Under the pieces are notes generated by a model that ran no database searches, was not told the origin of the DNA, and saw only the letters and a list, made by a program, of their open reading frames with translations. A stretch of DNA of 64,000 nucleotides, from assembly GCF_963082655.1 (NCBI RefSeq), contig NC_081552.1:60996930-61060929 (forward strand), given 5' to 3'. Of this stretch, positions 10,546 through 23,477 are shown in pieces. The stretch's first letter is position 1. The number at the start of each line of letters is the position of its first letter. The translations under genes were made by a program, and so were the position numbers. The stretch comes from Stomoxys calcitrans. Lineage: Eukaryota > Arthropoda > Insecta > Diptera > Muscidae.

Positions 10546-11879
10546 ATACCCACCACCGAAGAAAGGGGGTATATTCATTTTGTCATTCCGTTTGCAACAC
10601 ATCGAAATATCCATTTCCGGCCCTATAAAGTATATATATTCTTGATCAGCGTAAAAATCTAAGACGATCTAGACATGTTCGTCCGTCTGTCCGTCTGTCT
10701 GTTGAAATCACGCTACAGAGATATTGAGCTGAAACTTTGCACAGAATCTTTTTTTGTCCATAAGCAGGTTAAGTTCGAAGATGGGCTATATCGGACTATA
10801 TCTTGATATAGCCCCCATATAGACCGATCCGCCGATTTAGGGTCTTAGGCCAATAAAAGCCACATTTATTATCCGATTTTGCTGAAATTTGTGACAGGGC
10901 GTTATGTTAGGCCCTTCGACATCCTTCGTCAATTTGGCTCAGATCGGTCCAGATTTGGATACAGCTGCCATATAGACTGATCCGCCGATTTAGGGTCTTA
11001 GGCCAATAAAAGCCACATTTAGTATCCGATTGTGCTGAAATTTGGGACCAAGAATTGTGTTAGGTCCTTAAACATCCTTCGTCAATTTGGCTCAGATCGG
11101 TCCAGATTTGGATATAGCTGCCATATAGACCGATCCGCCGATTTAGGGTCTTAGGCCAATAAAAGCCACATTTAGTGTCTTATTTTGCAGAAATTTGGGA
11201 CCAAGAGTTGTGTTAGGCCCTTCAACATCCTTCGTCAATTTGGCTCAGATCGGTTCAGATTTTGATATAGCTGCCATATAGACCGATCCGCCGATTTTGG
11301 GTCTAAGGCCCATAAAAGGCGCATTTATTTTCCGATGTCGCCGAAATTCGGGACAGTGAGTTAAGTTAAGCGCCTTGACATACTTCTGCATTATCGCACA
11401 GATCGGTCCTGGTTTGAATATAGCCGCCATATAGACCGATCTCTCGGTTTTAGGTTTTGTGGGCCATAGAAAGCGCATTTATTGTCCGATGTTGCCGATA
11501 TTTGGAACAAAGATTTAAGTTAAGCACCTCCTCATATTTCTGCAATTTGGTCTAGATCGATTAAGATTTGCATATAGTTGCCATATAGACCGATCTCTCG
11601 ATTTAAAGTCTTGGCCCCATAAAAGGCGCATTTTTATTCCGATTTCACTGAAATTTGACATACTGCCTTACGTTATGCTTTTCAATATCCGTGTCGTGTA
11701 TAGTTCAGATCGGTTTATTTTTAGATATAACTACTAAAAGAAACCAATATTTTGTAACATACAATTGAACAATGACTTTTTCTTATTAGTGTTTGGTCCA
11801 AATCGGAACATATAGTGATATAGCTGCTATTTTGCTTAAGGTTTGAATTTTGCACCGGTTTTTGACGAAAAATGGCTTA
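10546..11879 (+). mobile_element. HINE-A copy, 3' end missing
   Basis: Good 5' block, (TA)n at about 10633, core, GTCY tract at 10678-10706, stem-loop GGGCTATATC/GATATAGCCC at 10783-10814, then about six 153-bp units and the degenerate last unit. It stops within the GAAAAATGGCTTAC segment, just before the GGTGGTGGGTA block, and meets an inverted HINE-A at 11880. Confidence 0.83.
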
Positions 11880-12320
11880 CTCACTATCCCAAATTTCAGC
11901 AAAATCGGATAATAAATGTAGCTTTTATGGGCCTAAGACCCTAAATTGGAGGATCGGTCTATATAACAGCTATATCCAAATCTGGACCGATCTGAACCAA
12001 ATTGACAAAGGAAGTTGAGGGGCATAACACATCTCACTGTCAAAATCGGATAATAAATGTAGCTTTTATGGGCCTAAAACCCTAAATCGGAGGATCGGTC
12101 TATAGGGCAGCTATATCCAAATCTGGACCGATCTGAGCCAAATTGACGAAGGATGTCGAAGGGCCTAACTCAACGCCCTGTCACAAATTTCAGCAAAATC
12201 GGATAATACATGTGGCTTTTATTGGCCTAAGACCCTAAATCGGCGGATCAGTCTATATGGGGGCTATATCAAGATATAGTCCGATATGGCCCATCTTTGA
12301 ACTTAACCTGCTTATGGACA
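11880..12320 (-). mobile_element. HINE-A, first segment, split by a HINE-B
   Basis: Three units on the minus strand leading to the stem-loop region and the AACCTGCTTATGGACAAA segment, where the copy is interrupted. The remainder continues at 13794 with AAAAATATTCTGTGC. Joining the two restores the uninterrupted reading seen at 1208 and 60140. Confidence 0.85.
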
Positions 12321-13793
12321 AACAAGTGCTAAGTTCGGCCGGGCCGAATCTTATTTACCCTCCACCATGGATCGCATTTGTCGAGTTCTTTTCCCGGCAT
12401 CTCTTCTTAGCAAAAAAGGATATAAGAAAAGAGTTGCTCTGCTATTAAAACGATATCAAGATATGGTCCGGTTCGGACCACAATTAAATTATATGTTGGA
12501 GACCTGTGTAAAATTTCAGCCAATTCGTATAAGAATTGCGCCCACTGGGGCTCACGAAGTAAAATAGAGAGAACGATTTATATGGGATCTGTATCGGGCT
12601 ATAGACCGATTCAGACCATATAAAACACATATGTTGATGGTCATGAGAGGATCCGTCGTACAAAATTTCAGGCATATCGGATAATAATTGCGACCTCTAG
12701 GGGTCAAGAAGTCAAGATCCCAGATCGGTTTATATGGCAGCTATATCAGGTTATGAACCGATTTGAACCTTATTTGCCACAGTTGTTGAAAGTAAAAATA
12801 AAATACGTCATGCAAAATATCAGCCAAATCGGATAGGAATTGCGCCCTCTAGAAGCTCAAGAAGTCAAATCCCAAGATCTGTTTATATGACAGCTATATC
12901 AGGTTATGGACCGATTTCAACCATACTTGGCACAGTTATTGAATATCATAACAAAATACCTCGTGCAAAAATTCATTCAAATCGGATAAGAATTGTGCCC
13001 TCCAGAGGCTCAAGAAGTCAAGACCCAAGATCGGTTTATATGGCAGCTATATCAGGTTATGGACCGATTTAAACCATACTTGCCACAGTTGTTGGATATC
13101 ATAACAAAACACGTGGTGCAAAATTTCATTTCAATCGGATAAGAATTGCGCACTCTAGAGGCTCAAGAAGTCAAGACCCAACATCGGTTTATATGGCAGC
13201 TATATCAGGTTATGAACCGATTTGAACCATACTTGGCACAGTTGTTGGATATCATAACAAAACTCGTAGTGCAAAATTTCATTCTAGTCGGATAAGAATT
13301 GCGGCTTCTAGAGGCTCAAGAAGTCAAGACCCAAGATCGGTTTATATGACAGCTATATAAGGTTATGGGCCGATTTGAACTATACTTGGCACGGTTGTTG
13401 GATATAATAGCAAAACACGTCGTGCAAAATTTCATTCCAATCGGATAAGAATTGCGCACTCTAGAGGCTCAAGAAGTCAAGAAGTCAAGACCCAAGATCG
13501 GTTTATATGGCAGCTATATCATAACATGGACCGATATGGCCCATTTACAATACCAACTGACCTACACTAATAAGAAGTATTTGTGCAAAATCTCAAGCGG
13601 CTAGCTTTACTCCTTCGGAAGTTAGCGTGCTTTCAACAGACAGACGGACGGACGGACGGACATGGGTAGATCGACATAAAATGTCACGACGATCAAGAAT
13701 ATATATACTTTATGGGGTCTCAGACGAATATTTCGAGTAGTTACAAACAGAATGACGAAATTAGTATACCCCCCATCTTATGGTGGAGGGTAT
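12321..13793 (-). mobile_element. HINE-B nested in HINE-A
   Basis: Complete from its 3' end (AACAAG at 12321) to its 5' boundary (GGGTAT at 13793). Eight bases just inside the terminus are missing (AACAAG-TGCTAAG instead of AACAAGTAAAAGCGTGCTAAG). About seven units of 153 bp, GGAC tract at 13640-13662. It sits in an A-run of the host HINE-A and no host base appears duplicated. Confidence 0.87.
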
Positions 13794-14005
13794 AAAAAAT
13801 ATTCTGTGCAAAGTTTCAGCTCAATATCTCTATTTGTGAAGACTGTAGCGTGATTTCAACAGACAGACGGACAGACGGACGGCCATGTCTAGATCGTCTT
13901 AGATTTTTACGCTGATCAAGAATTATAGGGTCGGAAATGGATATTTCGATGTGTTGCAAACGGAATGACAAAATGAATATACCCCCATCCTTCGGTGGTG
14001 GGTAT
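13794..14005 (-). mobile_element. HINE-A, second segment (5' end)
   Basis: Continuation of the interrupted HINE-A: AATATCTCTATTTG segment, GGAC tract, core and the terminal GGTGGTGGGTAT. The (TA)n tract of this copy is reduced to ATTATA. Confidence 0.83.
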
Positions 14006-14019
14006 AAAAACTAGTAAAA

Positions 14020-15533
14020 AACAAGTAAAAGCGTGCTAAGTTCGGCCGGGCCGAATCTTATATACCCTCCACCATGGATCGCATTTGTCGAGTTCTTTTC
14101 CTGGCATCTCTTCTTAGGCAAAAAAGGATATAAGAAAAGAGTTGCTCTGCTATTAAAACGATATCAAGATATGGTCCGGTTCGGACCACAATTAAATTAT
14201 ATGTTGGAGACCTGTGTAAAATTTTAGCTAATTCGTATAAGAATTGCGCCCATTGGGGCTCACGAAGTAAAATAGAGAGAACGATTTATATGGAATCTGT
14301 ATCGGGCTATAGACCGATTCAGACCATAATAAAAACGTTTCTTGATGGTCATGAGAGTATCCATCGTACAAAATTTCAGGCATATCGGATAATAATTGCG
14401 ACCTCTAGGGGTCAAGAAGTCAAGATCCCAGATCGGTTTATATGGTAGCTATATCAGGTTATGAACCGATTTGAACCTTATTTGACACAGTTGTTGAAAG
14501 TAAAAATAAAATACGTCATGCAAAATTTCAGCCAAATCGGATAGGAATTGCGCCCTCTAGAAGCTCAAGAAGTCAAATCCCCAGATCTGTTTATATGACA
14601 GCTATATCAGGTTATGAACCGATTTGAACCATACTTGGCACAGTTGTTGGATATCATAACGAAATACTTCGTCCAAAAATTCATTCAAATCGGATAAGAA
14701 TTGTGCCCTCTAGAGGGTCAAGAAGTCAAGACCCAAGATCGGTTTATATGGTAGCTATATCAGGTTATGGACCGATTTGAACCATACTTGGCACAGTTGT
14801 TGGGTATCATAACAAAACACGTCGTGCGAAATTCCATTCCAATCGGATAAGAATTGCGCCCTCTAGAGGCTCAAGAAGTCAAGACCCAAGATCGGTTGAT
14901 ATGGCAGCTATATCATGTTATGGACCGATTTGAACCATACTTGGCGCTGTTGTTGGATATCATAGCAAAACACGTCATGCAAAATTTCATTCCAATCGGA
15001 TAAGAATTGGGCACTCTACAGGCTCAAGAAGTCAAGACCCAAGATCGGTTTATATGGCAGCTATATCAGGTTATGGACCGATTTGAACCATACTTGGCAC
15101 ACTTGTTGGATATTATAGCAAAGCACGTCGTGCAAAATTTCATTCTGATCGGATAAGAAATGCGCACTCTAGAGGCTCAAGAAGTCAAGACCAAAGATCT
15201 GTTTATATGACAGCTATATCAAAACATGGACCGATATGGCCCATTTACAATACCAACCGACCTACACTAATAAGAAGTATTTGTGCAAAATTTCAAGGGG
15301 CTAGCTTTACTCCTTCGGAAGTTAGCGTGCTTTCGACAGACAGACGGACGGACGGACGGACGGACGGACGGACGGACGGACGGACGGACAGACGGACGGA
15401 CATGGCTAGATCGACATAAAATGTCGCGACGATCAAGAATATATATACTTTATGGGGTCTCAGACGAATATTTCGAGTAGTTACAAACAGAATGACGAAA
15501 TTAGTATACCCCCCATCTTATGGTGGAGGGTAT
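14020..15533 (-). mobile_element. HINE-B, complete
   Basis: Runs from AACAAGTAAAAGCG at 14020 to GGGTAT at 15533. The terminal palindrome is perfect in its inner 15 bp, with about seven units. The GGAC/GACG microsatellite at 15334-15402 is one of the longest in the window. Very similar to the nested copy at 12321, so both probably come from one recent subfamily. Confidence 0.88.
15334..15402 (+). repeat. (GGAC)n microsatellite of a HINE-B
   Basis: About seventeen tetranucleotide steps of GGAC/AGAC at the fixed internal site between core and array. The same site carries very different lengths in other copies (compare 6178-6206, 49532-49663, 56758-56828). Confidence 0.9.
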
Positions 15534-15745
15534 AAAAATATGAACGGATAGAGATAACTATTCAAAAATTTTGTATGGTTACTGCTGACGTGTTATCGCT
15601 ATCATGTGCAAGGCCCCAGGTGATCCGGGCGATGACAGCATTTCGAAAAATTGCTCGGACTGCCAAATCTTAATTTGTGGTCCGATTTTCTATATTCTTG
15701 CTAAATACTGCCAAGGGTTTCGGAGATATTCGACTTTTAACTTTT
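15534..15745. other. Unassigned interval
   Basis: No known local repeat and no gene. It separates two HINE-B copies of opposite orientation. Confidence 0.35.
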
Positions 15746-16514
15746 ATACCCTCCACTATAGGTTGGTGTATACTAATTTCGTCATTCCGTTAGTAACACC
15801 TAGAAATATTTGTCTAGGAGTGTATATGTTCATCACAAATACTTCTTATAAGTGTAGGTCGGTTGGGATTGTAAATGGACCAAATCGGTCCATGTTTTGA
15901 TATAGCTGCCATATTAACCGATCTTGGGTCTTGACTTCTTGAGCATCTTATCTGACTTGGCTGAAATTTTGCACATATCATTTAGGAATGACTTACAACT
16001 GACTCATGTATGGTTTAAATCAGTCTGAATCCTGATACAGTTGCCATATAAATTAAAGTTCTTGAGGGTTTAGAGTGCGCAATTGTTATCCAACTTGGTT
16101 GAAATTTTGAACATATCGTTTTGGTATGACTTCCAACAACAAGTGTGGTTTAAGCGTCTAGAGTGCGCAATTGTTATCCAATTTGGTTGAAATTTTGCAT
16201 ATGTCGTTTTGCTATGACTTCCAACAACTATGTTAAGTATGATCCGAATCAGTCCATAACCTGATATCTGCATATAAATCAACCTTCCGATTAGGCTTCT
16301 TGAACTTCTAGAGGCGGCAATTACTATTCAATTTTCCTGAATTTTTCGAGGTGATACTTTTCTATAACGGTGATACTTTTCATACGGCATGAGAAGTTCG
16401 GTCCATATTGGCCAATGAATTCATATAGCCAATATATAGTTGAAAAAGTAATTCAAAGAATTTGACTAATGCTATCCGTGGAGGAGGGCCGAACTTAGCG
16501 CAATTTTACTTGTT
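15746..16514 (+). mobile_element. HINE-B, old copy lacking core and microsatellite
   Basis: The 5' block is followed almost at once by the leader CACAAATACTTCTTATAAGTG, so the (TA)n, core and GTCY segments are deleted. Three or four strongly diverged units follow. The 3' end has lost part of the palindrome (GGAGGAGGGCCGAACTTAG) but retains TTTTACTTGTT. Confidence 0.72.
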
Positions 16515-16697
16515 ATATTTTAAAATGTTGCCCAAGATGAGCTTGGTATTTTGCTACCACGAAGACATTTGTGATCTTATTTTCCATTTGGTGCATTACT
16601 TGGATTGGTGACAAAATTTACAATAACTTTATTGCAGTATGCGACAGCATCCAGCAATTTAGTTAAAAGTTATACAGATTGGAATTCAAACCAGTAA
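16515..16697. other. Unassigned interval
   Basis: Repeat-poor sequence; nothing recognised. Confidence 0.35.
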
Positions 16698-17001
16698 TAG
16701 AGTGCCAAGTTCGTCCGGGCCGAATCATGGGAAGGCACCACCATTGATTCTGCTAAAATGTATACATAAATAAACATAAATAAATAAAATAAATTTAGTT
16801 GAAAGGCATCATTTTATTTAACATACCAAACTTTTGTTAAACCCGCAAAAATTAAAGCTTCTAGGAACCGCACAAAGATAATCGAGAGACACGTTTATAT
16901 GGGAGCTATACTAGGTTATAGACTGATTTGGACCGCACTTGGCACAGTTGTTGGAATTCATTACAGAACACTATGTACAACATTTTGACTAAATCGAACA
17001 A
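16698..17001 (-). mobile_element. HINE-B, decayed 3' part
   Basis: Terminal palindrome with one change (TTCGTCCGGGCCGAA) at about 16710 and two diverged units. It ends where a fresh HINE-B terminus (AACAAG at 17002) begins, which suggests the younger element inserted into it. Confidence 0.6.
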
Positions 17002-18114
<1,113 letters not shown>

Positions 18115-18146
18115 CGATCAAACTTGCTTAAAATCCTTCCTTTTTT

Positions 18147-19474
18147 ATACCCGCCACCACAAGATAGGCGGTATATTTAGTCAATCCGTTTGCAACACAT
18201 CGAAATATCCTTTTCTGACCCTACAAAGTATATCTATATCGGATCGTCGTCAAATTTTAAGACTATTTAACGATGTCTGTCTGTACGTCTGTCAGTCTGT
18301 TGCAATCACTCTAAAGTCTTCAAACGTTTTAATATTGAACTGCAATTTCATACAGAAATGTATTTTTGCTGCACGCAAGTCAAGTTCTTCAACAGTTAAT
18401 CGAACTATATTAAGATATAGAACACATATAGACCGATCTGCCGATAAAGGTCTGAAACCCATTAAAGCTGCATTTACTATCCGATTTCGCAAAAATTTAA
18501 ATCAATGAGTTGTTGCAAGCCTCCCGACATCCGACTTAAATATGGTTCAGATCAGACTATATTAAGATAAAGCTGCCATATAGACCGATCTGGCGATAAA
18601 GGGTCTAAAGCCTATAAATCCTTTATTTATTACCCGATTTCGCTGAAATTTTAATTAGTGAGTTGTATTAAGCCTCCCGACATTTGACTCAGATATGGTT
18701 CAGATCGGCCTATATTTAGATATAGCAGTCGTATTGACCGATCTGCCGGTTAAGGGTCTGAAGCCCATAAAAGCTTTATTTATTGCCCGATTTCGCTGAA
18801 ATTTTAAATAGAGTGTGGTTTTAAGCCTCCCGACATCCAATTAAAATATGTTTCAAATTGGACTATTTTATATATTGCTGCCATATAGAACGATCTCTCG
18901 ATTAAGGGTCTGAAACCCATAAAAGATTTATTTGTCATCCCATTGCGCTGAAATTTTAAACAGTGCGCTATTTAAGACCCCCAAAATCCAATCCAAATAT
19001 GGCCTATATTCAGATATAAATAGTGTGTTTTTTAAGCCCCCCCAAAATCCAATCCAATTATGGCCTTTATTTAGATATAAATAGTATGTTTCTTAAGCCT
19101 CCCGACATCCAATTCAAATATGGTTCAGATTGGACTAATTTATATATTGCTGCCATATAGACCGATCTCTCGATAAAGGGTCTGAAACCCATAAAAGATT
19201 TATTTGTCACCCCATTGCGCTGAAATTGTAAACAGTGAGCTATTTAAGCCCCCCAAAATCCAATCCAAATATGGCCTATATTTAGATATAAATAGTGTGT
19301 TTTTTAAGCCCCCCAAAATCCAATCCAAATATGGCCTATATTTAGATATATTTGCCAAAGGAACCGATCTGTCGATTAAGGTTCTGAAGCCCTTAAAAGC
19401 TGAATTTATTATCCGATTACGCTAAAATTTGGAACAGTGTATTGTTTTTAGCTTTCCGACATCCGTGCCAAATG
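18147..19474 (+). mobile_element. HINE-A2, first segment, split by a LINE
   Basis: Variant of HINE-A: 5' block ATACCCGCCACCACAAGATAGG, core, a sparse GTCT tract near 18275, then about seven units of 153 bp (box positions 18571, 18724 and 18876). Units carry CCTCCCGACATCC and CCCATAAAAGCTTTATT instead of the A wording. Two near-identical half-units at about 19021 and 19247-19345 show a local duplication. It breaks off at TGCCAAATGGTT, where the LINE tail begins. Confidence 0.78.
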
Positions 19475-21340
19475 GTTAGATTGGGTTAGGTCGAAAAGAG
19501 GGTGAAGATATTAATCTGCCCCATGTCACTATAGACATACACCTAAGCCAGGAATCGGCTTGTTGTGCGCTCTAAAAACTAAAAAGTAACCTCGAAGTAA
19601 GGAATTCCGTGCTACTTACAAAATCCCTAATTGTTTTCCACTCCCCTATGTTGGTTCATGGAAGGTATTGTGTCCCCACCTAAGTACCGGTGTGTTTTAG
19701 CTGCAAAAGCCAAACAATGACATGGGAAATGCTCCAACGTCTCATCATCTTCCCAACATGCCCTACACATGATATCACTTGCTGCATCGATTTTGAATAA
19801 GTTAGCTCGTAGTCCTATGTGGCCCGTTATGATACCAAAAACTATACTGACCTCCTTCTTACTTCCTTTCAGTAATAGCCTCGTCCTCTCATGATCCGGA
19901 TCACCCTATATGATTTTCGCCGTCCTACTAACTGTTTCGCTGTTCCACAGTGTTCGTCGCCCACGCCCTTAACTTTGACTGCGTCATCCCGAAAGGCTTT
20001 GGGTTAACCAAGTTTATTGGCGGCAGTCCTCTGGCCTTCACTGCTAAATCGTCTGCCCTTTCATTGACCCTTACTCGGTTATGGCCCGCACCCAAGCGAT
20101 GCAGGTTGTGCCATCCTCAGAGAAGGCGTTAATCTCCTTAATCTACTGCAAGACTGTTTGTGACCTTACCGTACTGGTTGTTATTGCCCTAATGGCCATT
20201 TTACTGTGCGTAAAGCACCACACCACCTCAAGCATTCCGTGATCGCCCGGATCTCTGCCTGGACCATATTATGGTCAGGCAGTCTAAAACAGATCTCAGT
20301 CCCTGGGTTCTGAATGTATACCCCAGGACCACTCTGTCACTTAGCTTTTATCCATCCGTGTAACATGATCTTCCAAATTGCAATACTAGGGTTTCGTCAG
20401 TCCTAGACTGTGCAGCTGACAGCAGTGCCTCGCACTCGACTTCAAATTTCGCCTTAGGTAGCCAATCGGAAACCACTTCCCTAGCTTCCACGTTCTTATC
20501 GTCGCCTCGATTATATCGCGATGGTATGAGCTGCTCCTATCCTCAATCCGTTTTCCCATCGCCTTAAGTCTCATAACCTTATATTTAATCTATTATCTAG
20601 AATAGTCTCCAGTGCCCTAGTGGGAGCGGTCCTCATCTCTCCGCCTATGCCAAGACAACATGTTCTTTGAAGCTGTTGTATGGTCCTTATGTTGCACTTT
20701 TTCTCCATAGCAGTCCACCAAACTACTGACACGTAAGTAAGTATTGGTCTCATCTCGCTTCTGTAGAGCCAGTGGACTATTCTCGGAATCTGGCCCCATT
20801 TCGAGCCTACGGCCCGTCTACATAGTGCCCAACATCCGTGAGCCTTCTCAGTAGGCTCCTGCATATGACACTTCCAATTCTGTTTCCCGGCCAAGATCAC
20901 TCCTAAGTATTTGACCTGGTCAGATATCGAAATCGTTTTATTGAGGAAACATGGTGCGTTAAATTGGCCCACCGCCGTCTTCCTAGTGAACAGGCATATT
21001 TCAGTCTTCTCTGGGTTAACATTGAGACCTCTCGATCTAGCCCAGTCATATGCCATGTACAAGACCCTTTCGGCACTTCTTCATAGCTGCTTCGGATCCT
21101 TACCCCTAAGAAGTATTAAAACATCATCTGCATAGTAGATGAGTTGAAATCCCTCCTCAGTCAGCATCCGTTATAGGTTTTTTATGGTGGTCACCCACAG
21201 GAGTGGCGATAAAATGCCCCTTGTGGCGTGCCCTGTGCCACTTTCTCCATTATATTTATGTCATTGTTCCCGCTATTTATCTATATGGTTTATCCAGTTT
21301 CTAAGGACCCGATCCACCCGGTACTGGTCTAAGGATTAGA
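19475..21340 (-). pseudogene. LINE-I1 copy 1: RT end, RNase H, zinc knuckle, 3' tail
   Basis: 5'-truncated non-LTR retrotransposon. Minus-strand translation gives, in order: YADD at 21134-21123 followed by VLILLRGKDPKQL and an in-frame TGA; the RT palm and thumb (open frame 21062-20571, including NPEKTEICLFTRK and QVKYLGVILAGKQNWK); RNase H, ending GHNRVRVNERADDLAVKARG at about 20090-20030; and a zinc knuckle CRACWEDDETLEHFPCHC near 19770. Stops and shifts interrupt it. RNase H plus the Cys-rich end supports the I/LOA group. The 3' tail at 19475-19490 is a TAACC-type repeat. A second copy lies at 38931. Confidence 0.83.
20571..21062 (-). pseudogene. LINE-I1 reverse transcriptase fragment, open for 163 codons
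   Basis: Longest intact piece of copy 1, spanning RT after the YADD box: YDWARSRGLNVNPEKTE at residues 4-20, the KYLGVIL motif at about 51-57, a W-rich helix (IVHWLYRSEMRPILTYVSVVWW) at about 97-118, and the ALETILDNRLNI region leading to RNase H. The first Met is not a real start. Immediately upstream the frame is closed by a TGA where copy 2 has TGC. Confidence 0.75.
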
Positions 21341-21676
21341 TCAATGTGTCTGAAGCCCATAAAAGCTTTCGATTTCGTTGAAATTTGAAATATTGAGTGG
21401 TTTAAAGCCTCCCGAATTCCGATCCAAATATGATCCATATCAGACTATGTACATAGATATACAATAGTTGCCATATATTGTAGATGAAGATAAATTTATT
21501 GCTTGATTTTCCTTAAACTGTTACTTGAATAAGAGTTCTCCAGACCTGAATAAAATATGATCCATGCCAGGCCCTAGATATATATATGGATATGGTAATG
21601 AAGTTATAATAAAATTCGATGATTCGATGGGTAACTAAAGTTCGACAAGGCCGAACTTAACACATTTTTGCTTGTT
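21341..21676 (+). mobile_element. HINE-A2, second segment (3' end)
   Basis: Resumes with GTGTCTGAAGCCCATAAAAGC, two diverged units, a palindrome TTCGACAAGGCCGAA with two changes, and TTTTGCTTGTT. It completes the A2 that was interrupted at 19474. The GATGGGTAAC just before the palindrome is a decayed form of the terminal block. Confidence 0.7.
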
Positions 21677-21786
21677 TCTTTTTCGTTTGCAAAAAAGACA
21701 TTGTAGAGGCGTTTTAATTAAAGTTTGAACAAGATATGTCAACTTAAACAATTCAGTTCTAGCCATTTCAAAGAGTTATCTCTATT
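21677..21786. other. Short unassigned interval
   Basis: No repeat recognised between an A2 3' end and a B 5' end. Confidence 0.3.
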
Positions 21787-22734
21787 ATACCCTCCACCAT
21801 AGGAAGGGGGTATACTAATTTCGTCATTCTGTTTGTAAATATTCGAAATATTCGTCTGAGACCCCATAAAGTATATATATTCTTGATCGTCGCGACATTT
21901 TATGTCGATCTAGCCATGTCCGTCCGTCTGTCCGCCCGTCTGTCGAAAGCACGATAACTTCCGAAAGAGTAAAGCTAGCCGCTTAAAATTTTGCACAAAT
22001 ACTTCTTATTAGTGTAGGTCGGTTGGTATTGTAAATGGGCCATATCGGTCCATGTTTTGATATAGCTGCCGTATAAACCGATCTTGGGTCTTGACTTCTT
22101 GAGCCTCTAGAGGGCGCAATTTTTATCCGATTGGAGTGACATTTTGCACGTAGTATTTTGTTATGATATCCAACAACTGTGCCAAGTATGGTTCAAATCG
22201 GTTCATAACCTGATAAAGCTATCATATAAACAGATCTGGGGACTTGACTTCTTGAGCTTCTAGAGGGCGCAATTCCTAACCGATTTGGCTGAAATTTTGC
22301 ATGACGTATTTTATTCTTACTTTCAACAACTGTGTCAAATGAGGTTCAAATCGGTTCATAACCTGATATATCTTCACTTCTCGAGCCTCTAGAGGCCGCA
22401 ATTATTTTCTCATGACCATCAACATACGTGTTTATTATGGTCTGAATCGGTCTATAGCCCGATACAGCTCCCATATAAATCGATCTCTCTATTACTTCTT
22501 GAGCCCCCAAATTCTTATTCGAATTGGCTGACATTTTACACAGGTCTCCAACATATAATTTTATTGTGGTCCAAACCGGACCATATCTTGATATCGCTCT
22601 AATAGCAGAGCAAATCTTTTCTTATATCCTGTTTTGCCTAAGAAGAGATGCCGGGAAAAGAACTCGACAAATGCGATCCTGGTGGATGGTATATAAGATT
22701 CGGCACGGCCGAACTTAGCACGCTTTTACTTGTT
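21787..22734 (+). mobile_element. HINE-B, short copy
   Basis: Complete ends, GTCC tract at 21917-21950 and only about four units. The terminal palindrome has one change (TTCGGCACGGCCGAA). The reduced unit number against 6049-8392 shows how variable array length is. Confidence 0.87.
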
Positions 22735-22834
22735 CGTTCTCAAATGGCATACGTTTCAATAGTTTTTTACTTGAAATTAAAGTAATTTTCTACCCTATAT
22801 ATATCCAAGTCCATAGCTGTTGCTAGTAATCACC

Positions 22835-22917
22835 CATTGACATGTTCATAAATTGGCTTGCCGAGTTTGGGTATAAATACTGCCCTTGACTTCTGCCAAG
22901 ATTTTGGGAGTTATACT
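22835..22917 (-). pseudogene. LINE-I1 fragment, RT entry
   Basis: The stretch GAGTTTGGGTATAAATACTG and GCCAAGATTTTGGGAGT matches, base by base with changes, the part of LINE-I1 copy 2 at about 40383-40430. On the minus strand it reads WQKSRAVFIPKLGK, the usual RT entry motif. A SINE follows directly. Confidence 0.65.
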
Positions 22918-23220
22918 GAGGCCACCGTAGCACAGAGGTTAGCATGTCCGCCTATGACGCTGAACGCCTGGGTTTAAATCCTGGCGAGACCATCAGAAAA
23001 AATTTTCGGTGGTGGTTTTTTCCTCCTAATGCTGGCAACATTTGTGAGGTATTATGTCATGTAAAACTTTTCTCCATTGCGGCACGACGTCCGTTTTCGG
23101 CTATACAAAGGAGGCCTCTTATCATTGAGCTCAAAGTTGAATCGGACTGCACTCATTGATATGTGAGAAGTTTGTCCTTGTTCCTTAGTGGAATCTTCAT
23201 GGGCAAAATTTGCATTGCAT
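22918..23220 (+). mobile_element. tRNA-derived SINE, near complete
   Basis: A box GTAGCACAGAGGTTAGCATG at 22926 and B box-like GGGTTTAAATCCTGG at 22970, spaced as in a tRNA internal pol III promoter. The consensus GGTTCGAATCC is kept in the copies at 53817 and 63416. A unique body then leads to GTTCCTTAGTGGAATCTTC. No protein is encoded; SINEs rely on LINE enzymes. The 71-codon open frame MSAYDAERLG is an accident of the tRNA-like head. Confidence 0.82.
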
Positions 23221-23477
23221 GCAATATGATTATAGCGTGGAGATGAGGTATGAGATTGTCGGCCATATCTGTAGTAACTGTAGAAAGTATTCTTTCAGAC
23301 TTAGTAAACTTATTCGGTTGGAATTTCTTAAAGTCTTCATTTGCAATGATGAGCCCTCAATCAGCCTTATTGTTTTTAAGTTCCGGTGTATCCATTTGCC
23401 CGTTGTAGCGTGTGGAAGATGAGTTCTCATCAAATGTTTACATCCTAAACCATTATAACAAAGTTGTTTGATTCGTA
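23221..23477. other. Unassigned interval
   Basis: Overlapping open frames of 67-70 codons on both strands without recognisable domains. Nothing else seen. Confidence 0.35.

Noticed and set aside
19475..19490. Telomeric TTAGG-type repeat
   Set aside because: Only two or three imperfect steps, always at the 3' end of a LINE copy; better explained as the LINE tail.
22926..22990. A functional tRNA gene
   Set aside because: A and B boxes are present but the sequence does not close into a cloverleaf acceptor stem, and it continues into the SINE body.
22944..23159. MSAYDAERLG open frame, also at 63472-63669 on the minus strand
   Set aside because: It starts in the tRNA-like head of the SINE; recurrence reflects SINE copies, not a gene.
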